NCBI GenBank assembly: GCA_030295235.1
Contig: AP026135.1
Span: 316,001-380,000 of the forward strand
Origin: Fistulifera solaris
Lineage: Eukaryota; Bacillariophyta; Bacillariophyceae; Naviculales; Stauroneidaceae
DNA: 64,000 nucleotides
Reading direction: 5' to 3'
The notes below the pieces were generated by a model, which worked only from the letters and a program-made list of their open reading frames with translations, had not been told where the DNA came from and searched no databases. The position numbers were made by a program, and so were the translations under genes. Below are positions 1 to 9,262 of the stretch, piece by piece. Position 1 is the first letter of the stretch; the number at the start of each line of letters is the position of its first letter.

Positions 1-2900
1 GATCTTGTGACGTACACCAGGATGTTTCATCATCTCTTGGTTATTCTCGGAAATGCACGCGGCTACAGTACACTCTAAGAAATCTGCAAAGGTTTCGTTT
101 TTAGAAAAGATCTTATTAAGATCTTCCTGTCGACAAGGATGTGTCACATCCATCGCAAATTTAAATAAACCTTCAAGCTTTCGTTCGTGCTTGATGCTAA
201 CTCGCATTCGACAGACATTGATATACTCAACTACCACTTAGAATGTTGCAGGGAAGGAAGCTTCAAAGCGTGCGCTTATGGAAATGAAGCACACTGTGCC
301 TGAATGACATTATGTGCTGTAAAAGTGACCGCAGGAAATGTGAGAGACCTGGGAGTTGGTAATGCGAAAAGATGTAAACTGCTAGATAGGCTCATGTGAT
401 CCTAAACACTTCTTTTTCAAAAAGACGTCCAAGAGTGTTTCACACTAGCACCGAATCAACAGTTCAAATTCTTGTATGGGGCGAAAAAAAGTAACTCACG
501 TAATCGACAGATCGCTCGTGGTACAGAGTGTAGCCCCAAATGCTAGGGCTGTGAAGAACTCACCTCATGAAAGATGGATTTCAAAGTCGTCGATTGCCAA
601 AAAGGTTCCGTTCGACAATTTGCGAATGCACCAATTGAGTCGTCACATCTGTAATTCAAAAATGAGTGCACTAAGTTAGACCCTCTAGGATCAATCGTAT
701 TACAAAGAAACAAAGGACCCACTCTCTAGGGAGTGCGGTGACGAAGCATTCGTGCAGAAAAAGCGAAAAGATCAGAACGATCCCTTCCAATCTGCGCCTC
801 GCATATGCTCTACCACAAACGTAACGGATGCGCATCTACTAGAAAGTCGCGTACCCTGACTAGTTGTGGGAATTCCTGCTTTCTTGTTCGTACCTGGTTG
901 CTTCTAGTGTTTTGTAGAGGAAAGGAAGTCGTTAGTCGGAATGGCAGAAAATACATGGAAATGTTCGAGCTCTTGTGACTCAGTCTCCGACGGACAAGAA
1001 CAGAGATTGAGTGTCTGAGAACGATAAGTTATCCTTTCGCGAAAGACAAGTATCAAGGAACGATATCAGCACTGCACATGACGGCAGCATCAACCTCGAA
1101 CGCTGAAGAAACTTCAGAACATGCAGTCGCTGATAGTCAACGAGTCAAGATCATGATCATCTACTTACAGCTTCTTATACCCCCGTAGAAATGACGGTTG
1201 CAATGTATTTTATACATCAGCCATATCACTCCTGGTAAGGAGACGTTTGCACTTTTCGAGCTGGTCATTTTGTGCTTGTGGTCCATCATAAAAAATTTTG
1301 TTGTTGCTCATTGCTCATTGCTCGTCGGTTGGAGGAATTTCTCGGAAAGGATTGGAGGTTACATTGCAACGACCGTTGAAGGACGAACGGTAAGAGACAT
1401 CCGTGCACTGTACAATATACTTACGTCCGTTGTACTGAAAGTTCAGTACTGCACACTAGTACAGCTGTTTGCATAATGGCCCAGACTTCATGTAGGCTCC
1501 GTAGAAGCCTACCACAACGGAGTTGAGTCGCGGTCCGACTACTCCTCCGCCCTACTGCCATCGCGACAAATCTCGTGTTGTTTTCGAGAATGCCGATCCT
1601 ATCATTACATTGCTAATAACACTTGCAGACTGCTTTAGTCAGGCACGATCAACACACATATTGTTCCTTTTTTTATTTAGCGTCGATTGGTATATATATC
1701 GTGCCTGACTCGCAACATTTCGGTTCTTAAAACTGTCGGTGAAAATTGGCACACGTTTGTGTGCAGTGATGACTCGCCGCTATAAAGACAAATGGATTTG
1801 TGGAGAGCATTTCCTTCAGACCTTGAAAGATCATCACCTAGCACTCAAAGAGAGCTTGGTTCAACAAAATTGACACGATCATTGTTGAAGAAAGCCGTTC
1901 CAATCATGAAATCGATGATGAAGACGGAAGTGACGATATGGACAAGTTGCCGTCAGAGGGCGAAATAGAGGATGAAACAGACTAAACAGCGCTGGATCGC
2001 TTCAGCGCTCATGGCAGAGTACTAATTTCATGTAATTTCAACTTACTTTATCAAGAAATTCGCTTTAAGATGCAGCAACATGAACAAGAATGGTAATGAG
2101 GGCATGTTGCAAGTTGCAAGAAGGAGCGAGATTTTGCGCGAAACGGTGCGTGCCTGTCGGTCGTGTGACGATGCGTGACTGGCCGGGACTGAAATGAAAC
2201 CGACCATTTGTTCAAAAAAAGGTAGGTTTAAAAAGAATTGATGACAAGAAATTGCTGTCAAATATGATTAGTGTCAGTATGATCAAATTTATTTTCTGAA
2301 AAAGATGCTTTTTCAGTCAAATCATAGGTTTTCGTGAAGTAGACTTAGCTCGTACGCGAAAATGGCACGTAGATTTTGTACTATCCGGTACATTTTCTAC
2401 GAAATTTACATAGGTCAGTGACCGGAAGCAAACAGCTGTACTTGTTTCGGCGGGCTATTTTTCATTGGGCTTGTAATGTACTACAGGCAGGCGCGCTTTC
2501 CACGTTCCACCGACAAACTACTATCAAGACAGGAGGAATTCTTCCTCAAAGTAAAATCCACCTCAATAAGAGCGAAACATCATTTTCGATCATTCACCTA
2601 ATAAAAATATCTCATACTAATTTTCGTAGAATAACATTAAGCATGAAACTCTACATACCTGAAGAAACAGGAATTTTACCGGCGATGACCTCGATCTCGG
2701 TCGCCTTTCTCGCCAGCAAGGACCTCCGCTCGTGTTGCTAGTTGCTATCTTCCGGAGAATCCTTCGCCTTTCCGAATAAAATAAAAATAACATTGTTGAG
2801 GTGGGTAATAGCTTTAAAATGATCGTGTTTGAGATTAAAATAAAGAAGAAACCTGCAAGAACGGCGGAGCAAAGGCTTAAAAGGTTTATCTGTAGATTTT
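1..2900. other. Gene-poor stretch, nothing assignable
   Basis: No reading frame here has codon-like structure or a recognisable domain. The short open frames are 60-120 codons long and are not supported by motifs or splice signals. The stretch from about 1,780 to 1,985 reads as a fragment with an acidic end followed by a stop, and may be a decayed coding remnant; I cannot name it. A 13-bp perfect inverted repeat lies at 1,637-1,649 and 1,698-1,710. The stretch just before 3,022 is probably the promoter and 5' UTR of the V-ATPase gene. Confidence 0.5.
1637..1710. repeat. 13-bp perfect inverted repeat, 48-bp spacer
   Basis: AGTCAGGCACGAT at 1,637-1,649 is matched exactly by its reverse complement at 1,698-1,710. 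The spacer is T-rich on its right side and ends in a TATATAT run. No gene is recognised on either side, so the function (terminator, fold-back element or chance) is open. Confidence 0.6.
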
Positions 2901-3021
2901 ACGCGATTCGTGTGTCTCGACGGTAGTCTGTTGCGCGGTTTTTTTCTTTGTGTTGTTTGGAAACAAACATTAACGCTTTTTCTTTCTTTCGCAGTTCATA
3001 TAAAAAGAAATAAGTGCAATC

Positions 3022-3610
3022 ATGAGTGTCGATATGGAAACCTGCCCAGCATCAGCGCCTTTCTTTGGCTTTATGGGAGTAACATCCGCCTTGGTGTTTG
3101 CCAACATTGGTGCTGCTTACGGAACAGCTAAATCGGGAGTTGGAATTTCTTCGATGGGTGTAATGAACCCCGGTCTTGTCATGCGAAACATTATTCCAGT
3201 AGTCATGGCTGGTGTGTTGGGTATTTACGGACTGATCGTTGCTGTCATTATTCAAGGTTCAATTGTACAACCTCAGAACGGCTTTAGCCAGTATTCACTC
3301 TACACTGGATTCGCACACCTTGCTGCCGGTCTATGTTGCGGACTTTCTGGATTAGCTGCCGGTATGGCTATCGGAATTGTGGGTGACGCCGGTGTTCGCG
3401 CAGTTGGACAACAAGAGAAGCTCTTCGTGGGTATGATCTTGATTCTCATTTTCGCTGAAGCTCTTGGTCTTTACGGTAGGTTGAATTACGAAGATGCTCC
3501 CTTAGGCATCACACATTACACCTTTTCTCACTTCTTTTCTTTGTTTAGGATTGATTGTTGCACTAATTCTATCCCAAAACAACTTCGTCTGCGAAGGCAA
3601 TGGCAACTAA
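3022..3610 (+). CDS. V-type H+-ATPase 16-kDa proteolipid subunit c
   Basis: Subunit c forms the proton-carrying rotor ring of the V-ATPase in vacuolar and endomembranes. Exon 1 is 3,022-3,475 and exon 2 is 3,549-3,610. The intron 3,476-3,548 starts GTAGG and ends TTTAG. The joined product is 171 residues, slightly longer than the usual 155-165. It has four hydrophobic helices in two repeated halves and the proton-carrying glutamate (E146) in helix 4, within [12 protein letters not shown]. The second exon supplies the conserved end G-L-I-V-A-L-I-L. The ATG follows an A-rich leader. A pyrimidine-rich TTTCGCAG at about 2,995 suggests a 5'-UTR intron. No other family fits. Confidence 0.95.
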
Positions 3611-4008
3611 GACTTATTTTATTGTGTCGAACTTTGTTATTAAAGCGCCAGTTTATCTCAATTCTGTGTCTTGCATGTGCTGCTTGCCTATAGATGACTT
3701 GCTTGCTAGGGTCTATTTTACACAGTTACCTATCTTTTTTTTTCATCCGTAGATTGATTTTGCTTGCCTCTCGTTTTACTGTGACCGGTGCGGAGTGCGG
3801 AGGCGGCGACTGTGTCGGCCCGCGCGTTGTATAGGATTTATAGTTAATGAACTGATAAAAGTTAGTCACCGTGAAAAGCGAGAACGCGAGAACATGCGAT
3901 GCGTGCGTTTCACATCGGTGATGTCTTCCCTCTTCATTTGCTACAAGGTTTACGTGCCACGTATAATCACAAAGTTACCCCTTCTTAACATTGTATCAAA
4001 GTTTAAAC
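3611..4008. other. Spacer between V-ATPase c and SR-protein genes
   Basis: About 400 bases between two plus-strand genes. It should contain the 3' end of the proteolipid transcript and the promoter and leader of the next gene. A TTTTTTTTT run lies near 3,735. I see no open frame with coding character and no RNA gene. Confidence 0.4.
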
Positions 4009-5290
4009 ATGGACAGTGAGGAGAATCAACCTTCTACTCAAGAACAAGACAAACCAGAAGATGATTCGGGTGAGGTGCAAGGGTCCTTAGGAATGCGTCC
4101 GGTATTCTTGGGCAATCTCGTCCCAAACTTTTCCACCGATGATCTCAAAGATATCTTTGAGAAGCCTGTTCAGCCCAAGCCTGACAAATCGTACGAACCC
4201 ATCCCTGTGGACCGTGTGGATCAAAAGCGGGGATACTGCTTTATCTTTCTGAAGGATGCAACCTCTCCAGCGGACAAGGAGAGGATCGAAAACTTCATCT
4301 CGGATCTCAACGGAATGTAAGCAGTGAATCTACTTCTTCTTCTACGCTATTATTGACTACCTTCGCTACAATACTTCTTCTGGTGGCTCTTCTTCATGAA
4401 AAACTCCTCCGTACAAAGCGTACCTACTGTTTTGCTGCGCTCTCTTCCTCTTTCGCTACGCCTTTCGTCATCGGCCTTCTGCTGCTTTGCTCTGACTCTT
4501 TCTTTTTTCTCTGCTTGTTTCTACTTACAACATCAGGGATATCCCCAACGTATCCAAAGCTCTTCGCGTCGAATTCGCTCGTGGTGATGGCCGCGTCAAG
4601 CGCAAGGAAGATGAGCGTCGCAAGAACATTGAGCCTTCGGACACTTTGTTTGTCGTCAATTTTCACGAAGAAACGACGCGTCAAGAAGATCTGGAGTTTT
4701 TATTTCAGCCCTTCGGAGAGCTTCTGCGTATCGATATGAAGCGCAACTACGCGTTTGTGCAGTTCAAGACGGTTGAACAGGCAACCAAGGCGAAAGAGAC
4801 GACCAATGGAGGGAAACTGGATCAAGCTGTTTTGACGGTGGAGTATGTAGCGCGTCAACGAGACAACAATAATAACAACAATAGAAGACGCCGAGACCGC
4901 GGGGACGATCGTCGTCATGGCCGCAACGATCGTTTGGATAACCGCCGTCGTCTCGATCACGGGCCACCTAGGTATAATCGCAGGGACAGTCCTCCTCCGT
5001 ATCGAGTAGGTCGGCGCAGTCGTAGCCGATCGCGGTCTCCTCCCTACCGACACGGTTACCGCTCAAGGTATGTGTCTATGCTTACTTTTATGTCTTGGGT
5101 GTATACATTTCTTCTCATTTTTTTTGTTTGCAGGAGCCCTCCCCATGGCCGCTACGAAGACCGATATGATGACTTTCGAGACCGACGTGGATCCAGCCCT
5201 CCACCTTATAGGGGACGTAGTCCAGACCGGGACCGTGGTCGTGACTTTTATCGCGATGATCGCGAACGAGACCGTGGTTATCGTGGATAA
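4009..5290 (+). CDS. SR-type splicing factor, two RRMs plus RS/RD-rich tail
   Basis: Three exons: 4,009-4,316, 4,537-5,067 and 5,134-5,290. Introns are 4,317-4,536 (220 nt, the longest in the window) and 5,068-5,133. All junctions are GT-AG and keep frame. The first RRM has R-P-V-F-L-G-N-L and R-G-Y-C-F-I-F-L, with an inserted loop rich in Pro and Lys. The second has D-T-L-F-V-V-N-F and N-Y-A-F-V-Q-F. The tail contains alternating R-S-R-S-R-S-R-S-P-P-Y and many R-D/R-E dipeptides, typical of nuclear SR proteins in splice-site choice. Its start is the first ATG after an in-frame TTG. The long, CTTCTT-rich first intron may be a regulated retained intron, as many SR genes autoregulate; that is inference. 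Confidence 0.88.
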
Positions 5291-5462
5291 GCTAAGGGTT
5301 GGATGAGACAAGGAACTCCGTCCTAGAGAGCGTCGAGGTCAATGTCATTCCGTGTGCCTACTAATAAAGCTTAGCGAAATATGTATTTCAACAGTCAATC
5401 TATATAATTTGATTCGTCATTTAATGATGATTCAGCGTGCATCCGAGGATGTGGTGAAGTCA

Positions 5463-7343
5463 CTAGATAGACAGTTTGAATTTAAAGTTTTGAATGCTTT
5501 GCAAGACAAACAGCCCAAAGTTGGGAATACAAATATCTTCTGTCAACTGGATGAAAGTCATTTTTGGACCTTCTTTTGCGGATACTTTTCGTCTTGTCTG
5601 CTGTGCAACGGCTTCACTGAAGATTGATAAAAGTGTGTCGGCTTCCTCTTCAATTCCCAGGGACGCAGCAATGCTTCTGGAAGTAGGACGGGCATCCAAA
5701 CCCGCGGTCGAAATCGGTGTCACACTCCGAATTAAATCTGGCGACCAAGGGGCCTTTCCAGATTGTAGACTGACAGCATTCGACTGTATGCGCGAGACCC
5801 GAAGCTTTTCTTCGTTCCCTCGTTTAGCTTTAGCTTTACCATTTCCTCCCGAGGACTTTTTCCTTGGCTTCGAATTCCTTCTGACACGCTTCCAGCCAAT
5901 GGTATGAGACGCTTCAAGATTTGAGAAGGCATGAAGAACGTCACTTTCCTTCTGTTTCCTTGTATCGTTGTTTATAGCAAAGATTTGCATATCATCAACC
6001 CGGTAATCGTCGTCGGACATCGATTCCTTTCCATGAATTACCATTCGTCGATTCGTGTTCAGGACAGCATCATGGTCATTTCTTTTTTGTATCTTGGAAA
6101 GGCAAATGTGATCGGATTTTCGAAAATCGAGCTTGCGCGGCGCCTTACGCTGCGATGTGCCAGAATCGTCACATAGGCCTACTGCCAGCGGTTCCTCGTC
6201 AGCACTATGTACTGAAGCCGATTCGGTTTCCTCTAAACCTGGCGTTACATTCTGCGAGTCGACGAACCTCTCCTTGCCTTGTCTTTTTTGCTTCGATAAG
6301 TTTAACGTGAGTTGCTCTCCAGTGGACGAAATAAGAGAGGTAAGATGATCGCTGTGATCTTTTGTATGCCCGCCAACTTTTTTGTTGCCTTCGACACGAT
6401 TCAGTAAACGATCCGGTTGTCTCTTTTCGACGACCGAAAACGGGTGTACCATCGGCAAGGAACGATTTGACTCAAAACCAGCGCCACAGCTCTTCCGCAT
6501 GGTGTTACCCTGTTCTCCGAGACGTGCTTTCAAAGAATCAATGTTTTTCTGGACAGAGAGACTCTCACTGTCACGTGGACTATTACTTTCGTCCTCCCAT
6601 GAAGAGACCCTGTCAACTTGAATGATGTCGATATCAGAGATATTTGACGACGTCGAACTGAGTAGAGAAGTGACAGGTAAGGAATTCCGGCGCCGCCGTC
6701 TTCTCCTCATCGACATGACTGCCTTGCTGAGAAAACCTCCATAGTCACTTGAATAAAGGTCGTCCGAGTCGCCGGATAAACCGAGGCTGTTTCGACGGGG
6801 CCACATCATGTACTTGCGCGGTATCCATTGATCCGAAATCACCGAAGCGCTTTCGCTTCGGCGATCATGGAAAGAACTATCGCTTGTAGTACGGTGGCTC
6901 AACGAACTGGAAAAATCCATGGGTTCCGAAGGTACAATCGGCGGAGAATTTTCTTCGTCCGTAAATATGTACAAGCGATCCGCCTCGTCGGGACTGTATA
7001 TGTCGGTAAGCGTTATCAAATGATTCGAGATTTCTTCGTCGTCCTCTATGGTCGACCAAGAGTCACCTTCCACATAACTATCTTCTAAACTCGAGACAGA
7101 GGCCTCATCGGAAAGTGTCAGAATCACGTTATCGTCTTTTGTGCCCACTTTACTGTTCGGTATGCCTAATTTTTCGTCCATAAAATCTCCTTGATACACC
7201 GCAGGGTGTGAGCCGTTGCTGTACGAATAGGAGCATTGGTCGTTGTTGGAGGAATTTTGGTCCGAGGCTTGATCATCTCCATCCTCATCATCAGAATGTC
7301 TTCTCGTCGCTTCTTCCGACACATGGGATGTCCGGGGTGGCAT
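5463..7343 (-). CDS. Unknown Ser/Asp-rich low-complexity protein
   Basis: A single uninterrupted frame of 626 codons from the ATG at 7,343. I do not recognise a domain. The protein is rich in Ser, Asp, Glu and Arg. It has a run of seven arginines followed by N-S-L-P near residue 220, and several R-R-N-S / R-K-x-S sites of the sort recognised by basophilic kinases or 14-3-3 proteins. A Lys/Arg-rich stretch near residue 510-530 (K-P-R-K-K-S-S and G-K-A-K-A-K-R) could be a nuclear signal. The C-terminal 30 residues are hydrophobic and less biased. It is convergent with the SR gene (172-bp spacer) and divergent from the pseudouridine synthase. A disordered nuclear or signalling protein is likely; the function is unknown. 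Confidence 0.65.
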   Translation of the reverse strand: MPPRTSHVSEEATRRHSDDEDGDDQASDQNSSNNDQCSYSYSNGSHPAVYQGDFMDEKLGIPNSKVGTKDDNVILTLSDEASVSSLEDSYVEGDSWSTIEDDEEISNHLITLTDIYSPDEADRLYIFTDEENSPPIVPSEPMDFSSSLSHRTTSDSSFHDRRSESASVISDQWIPRKYMMWPRRNSLGLSGDSDDLYSSDYGGFLSKAVMSMRRRRRRRNSLPVTSLLSSTSSNISDIDIIQVDRVSSWEDESNSPRDSESLSVQKNIDSLKARLGEQGNTMRKSCGAGFESNRSLPMVHPFSVVEKRQPDRLLNRVEGNKKVGGHTKDHSDHLTSLISSTGEQLTLNLSKQKRQGKERFVDSQNVTPGLEETESASVHSADEEPLAVGLCDDSGTSQRKAPRKLDFRKSDHICLSKIQKRNDHDAVLNTNRRMVIHGKESMSDDDYRVDDMQIFAINNDTRKQKESDVLHAFSNLEASHTIGWKRVRRNSKPRKKSSGGNGKAKAKRGNEEKLRVSRIQSNAVSLQSGKAPWSPDLIRSVTPISTAGLDARPTSRSIAASLGIEEEADTLLSIFSEAVAQQTRRKVSAKEGPKMTFIQLTEDICIPNFGLFVLQSIQNFKFKLSI

Positions 7344-7864
7344 GGTGAAGAAATTGAACGTTGTAATTCTCACAGAGTACGGAGTTTTCTGTTTGTTTAT
7401 TGCACCCCAATGAGAAAAAAAGATCGGGAAGAAAAAAATTCGCGTCTCATTCGCGTGTTGCAGTTTAAACAGCAGGGGTTTGCTTTCCTAAGTAAAGCTC
7501 CCATTCTAATTGCTATTCGTTTTTCACATAGATCGAAAGAACGAGAAGATTTTTTTCATTACTACGGAGTACTATTTCATGGGTACCGGTACCGTAGTAT
7601 GCTTTGTATGTAGTAGTAGAGTTCGCGCACGACGATACGAGTTTGGCGACGGACAGACTGTTAATCCGATCGAGCATGATATTACAGTATCACGAATACC
7701 AGTATCATCACGAAAGTTGGTGCCGACGAGGTGCAAGTCCTCGACGAGGTGTATTTCTCATCTCTTCCAAATCCATTGCAGTCTTCCTTCGCTTGGTGGT
7801 CACCGGAACCAGACGGATTGGTTTACGTTTGAGGCATGCTGATCTAAAGTACACCAGTTCTTTC
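7344..7864. promoter_or_regulatory. Divergent promoter spacer with GGTACCGGTACC array
   Basis: A 521-bp spacer between two divergent genes. It contains GGGTACCGGTACCGTAGTA at about 7,580 and further GTAC steps nearby. No gene is seen; the open frame that runs through it is the 5' extension of the synthase frame. Placement suggests shared promoter DNA, but no transcription start can be fixed from sequence. Confidence 0.45.
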
Positions 7865-9251
7865 ATGAATCATCGATGCATCCTACGACGCATTTCGACG
7901 ACAACTTCCCGAAAATATACGGTTTCACAATCCACCATGTCCACTTCCGATATACATGACAATCCCTGTTGGGGCTCTCCGGATGCGTGTTCCCTCAAAG
8001 ATCTGCTAGCAAAGTATTCCGATTGGATTGTCTACGATGCCGGTGATTACATCGGTTTGAATAAACCACCGGATTGCCGGATGGATGGACCCCATAAGGC
8101 AACAGTCCTCAAGCTGTTGACGCATCTGTATCCCACCAGCGACTGCAGAATGCATTTCCGGACGAACAAGAGCGTATGGATTTTATTATAAAAAATGTAC
8201 ACCAGTTCGGAGATTGTCAAAGAAGCTCACTGCAGAGGGCGATGGTATTCCTCTGCGTCCCTGTCATCAATTGGATTATGCGACATCGGGCGTGCTGTGG
8301 ATTGCCCGCACGGCCGCAGCGGCCAATATAGCTCGTCAAGCTTTAGAACAACGGAGGGTGTCGAAAACCTATGTTGCTCTTGTTCACGGTCATGTGTCCC
8401 CCAAAATTCCAATTTTCGACAAGGTAGATGCATGGTTGCAACGAACGGAGAGAATGTACCGAAAGCAAAGACAAGGAGTGTCCTTGATGGGATCTTTGCC
8501 TCCTCATTCTATGTTTCAGTTATGGAAGGCTCAGCAATTAAAAAACGATCACAACAAGAAACGAGTTCGACGAGAATTCGTCTTTCAGAACGAGGAATGG
8601 GAACAGTTGTGGGCCCCGTTGCACAAGCATTTATCAGAGCAACCCAAAGAGTTCAACGAGCAGTTGTTGCAAGCTGACTGGAAACTCGTAAAGAAGGAAT
8701 ATTCAACGCTGACGCGGTACTTTGAAGATGTTTCCGAGGCATACAATACTCGACTTGCGAAGCAACGGACTCAACAAACGAAACACGATGATGATTCCGA
8801 ACATATACCACATGTCTTTCGTACATCAGAGGATGTTAAGAGTTTTTTCATTGCGGTGCCGATAGGGCAACACGACAATGAGTTTCCTATGCGGATACCT
8901 CCCAGTTACAAGGAAATGACTTTCAAGGCCGAAAATGCCACTTTACAAGTAGGTGAAGCCTGGATGGACTATAAGCCCTCCCTGACGCGGTGTACCCTAG
9001 TTCAACAAGGAACTTTGGATGGCCAACGCGTCACCAAGGTTCTTTTAGAACCCAGAACGGGTCGTCGACACCAACTACGAGTGCATATGGCTTTGTTAGG
9101 ACATCCGATTGTTGGGGACTTGACATACTGCACCCATCAGAGTGAACGATCTGCGCGAATGTGTCTACATTCGCTTCGTCTCCAAGTAAGTGACCCACTG
9201 CTAGACATGGAAGCCCCTGATCCGTTTACCATAGATGCCGAAACACGATGA
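7865..9251 (+). CDS. RluA-family RNA pseudouridine synthase (RPUSD1-like)
   Basis: This family isomerises uridine to pseudouridine in rRNA or tRNA. The catalytic motif is H-Q-L-D-Y-A-T-S-G, with the Asp as nucleophile. It is preceded by L-N-K-P-P-D and followed by R-R-V-S-K-T-Y-V-A-L-V-H-G-H. The late family motif G-R-R-H-Q-L-R-V-H-M is near the C terminus. C-H-Q-L-D instead of H-R-L-D is like animal RPUSD1. The N terminus after ATG 7,865 is basic and Ser/Thr-rich (R-R-I-S-T-T-T-S-R-K), so mitochondrial targeting is possible. An intron lies between about 8,128 and 8,222. Candidates 8,174-8,222 (49 nt) and 8,128-8,212 (85 nt, closer to local size) both restore frame and give 445 or 433 residues. 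I cannot choose between them. Confidence 0.85.
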
Positions 9252-9262
9252 GCTAAGAAAAA

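Noticed and set aside
2376-2741. 121-codon plus-strand frame
   Set aside because: No motif, poor codon-like structure, and it lies in otherwise unstructured DNA.
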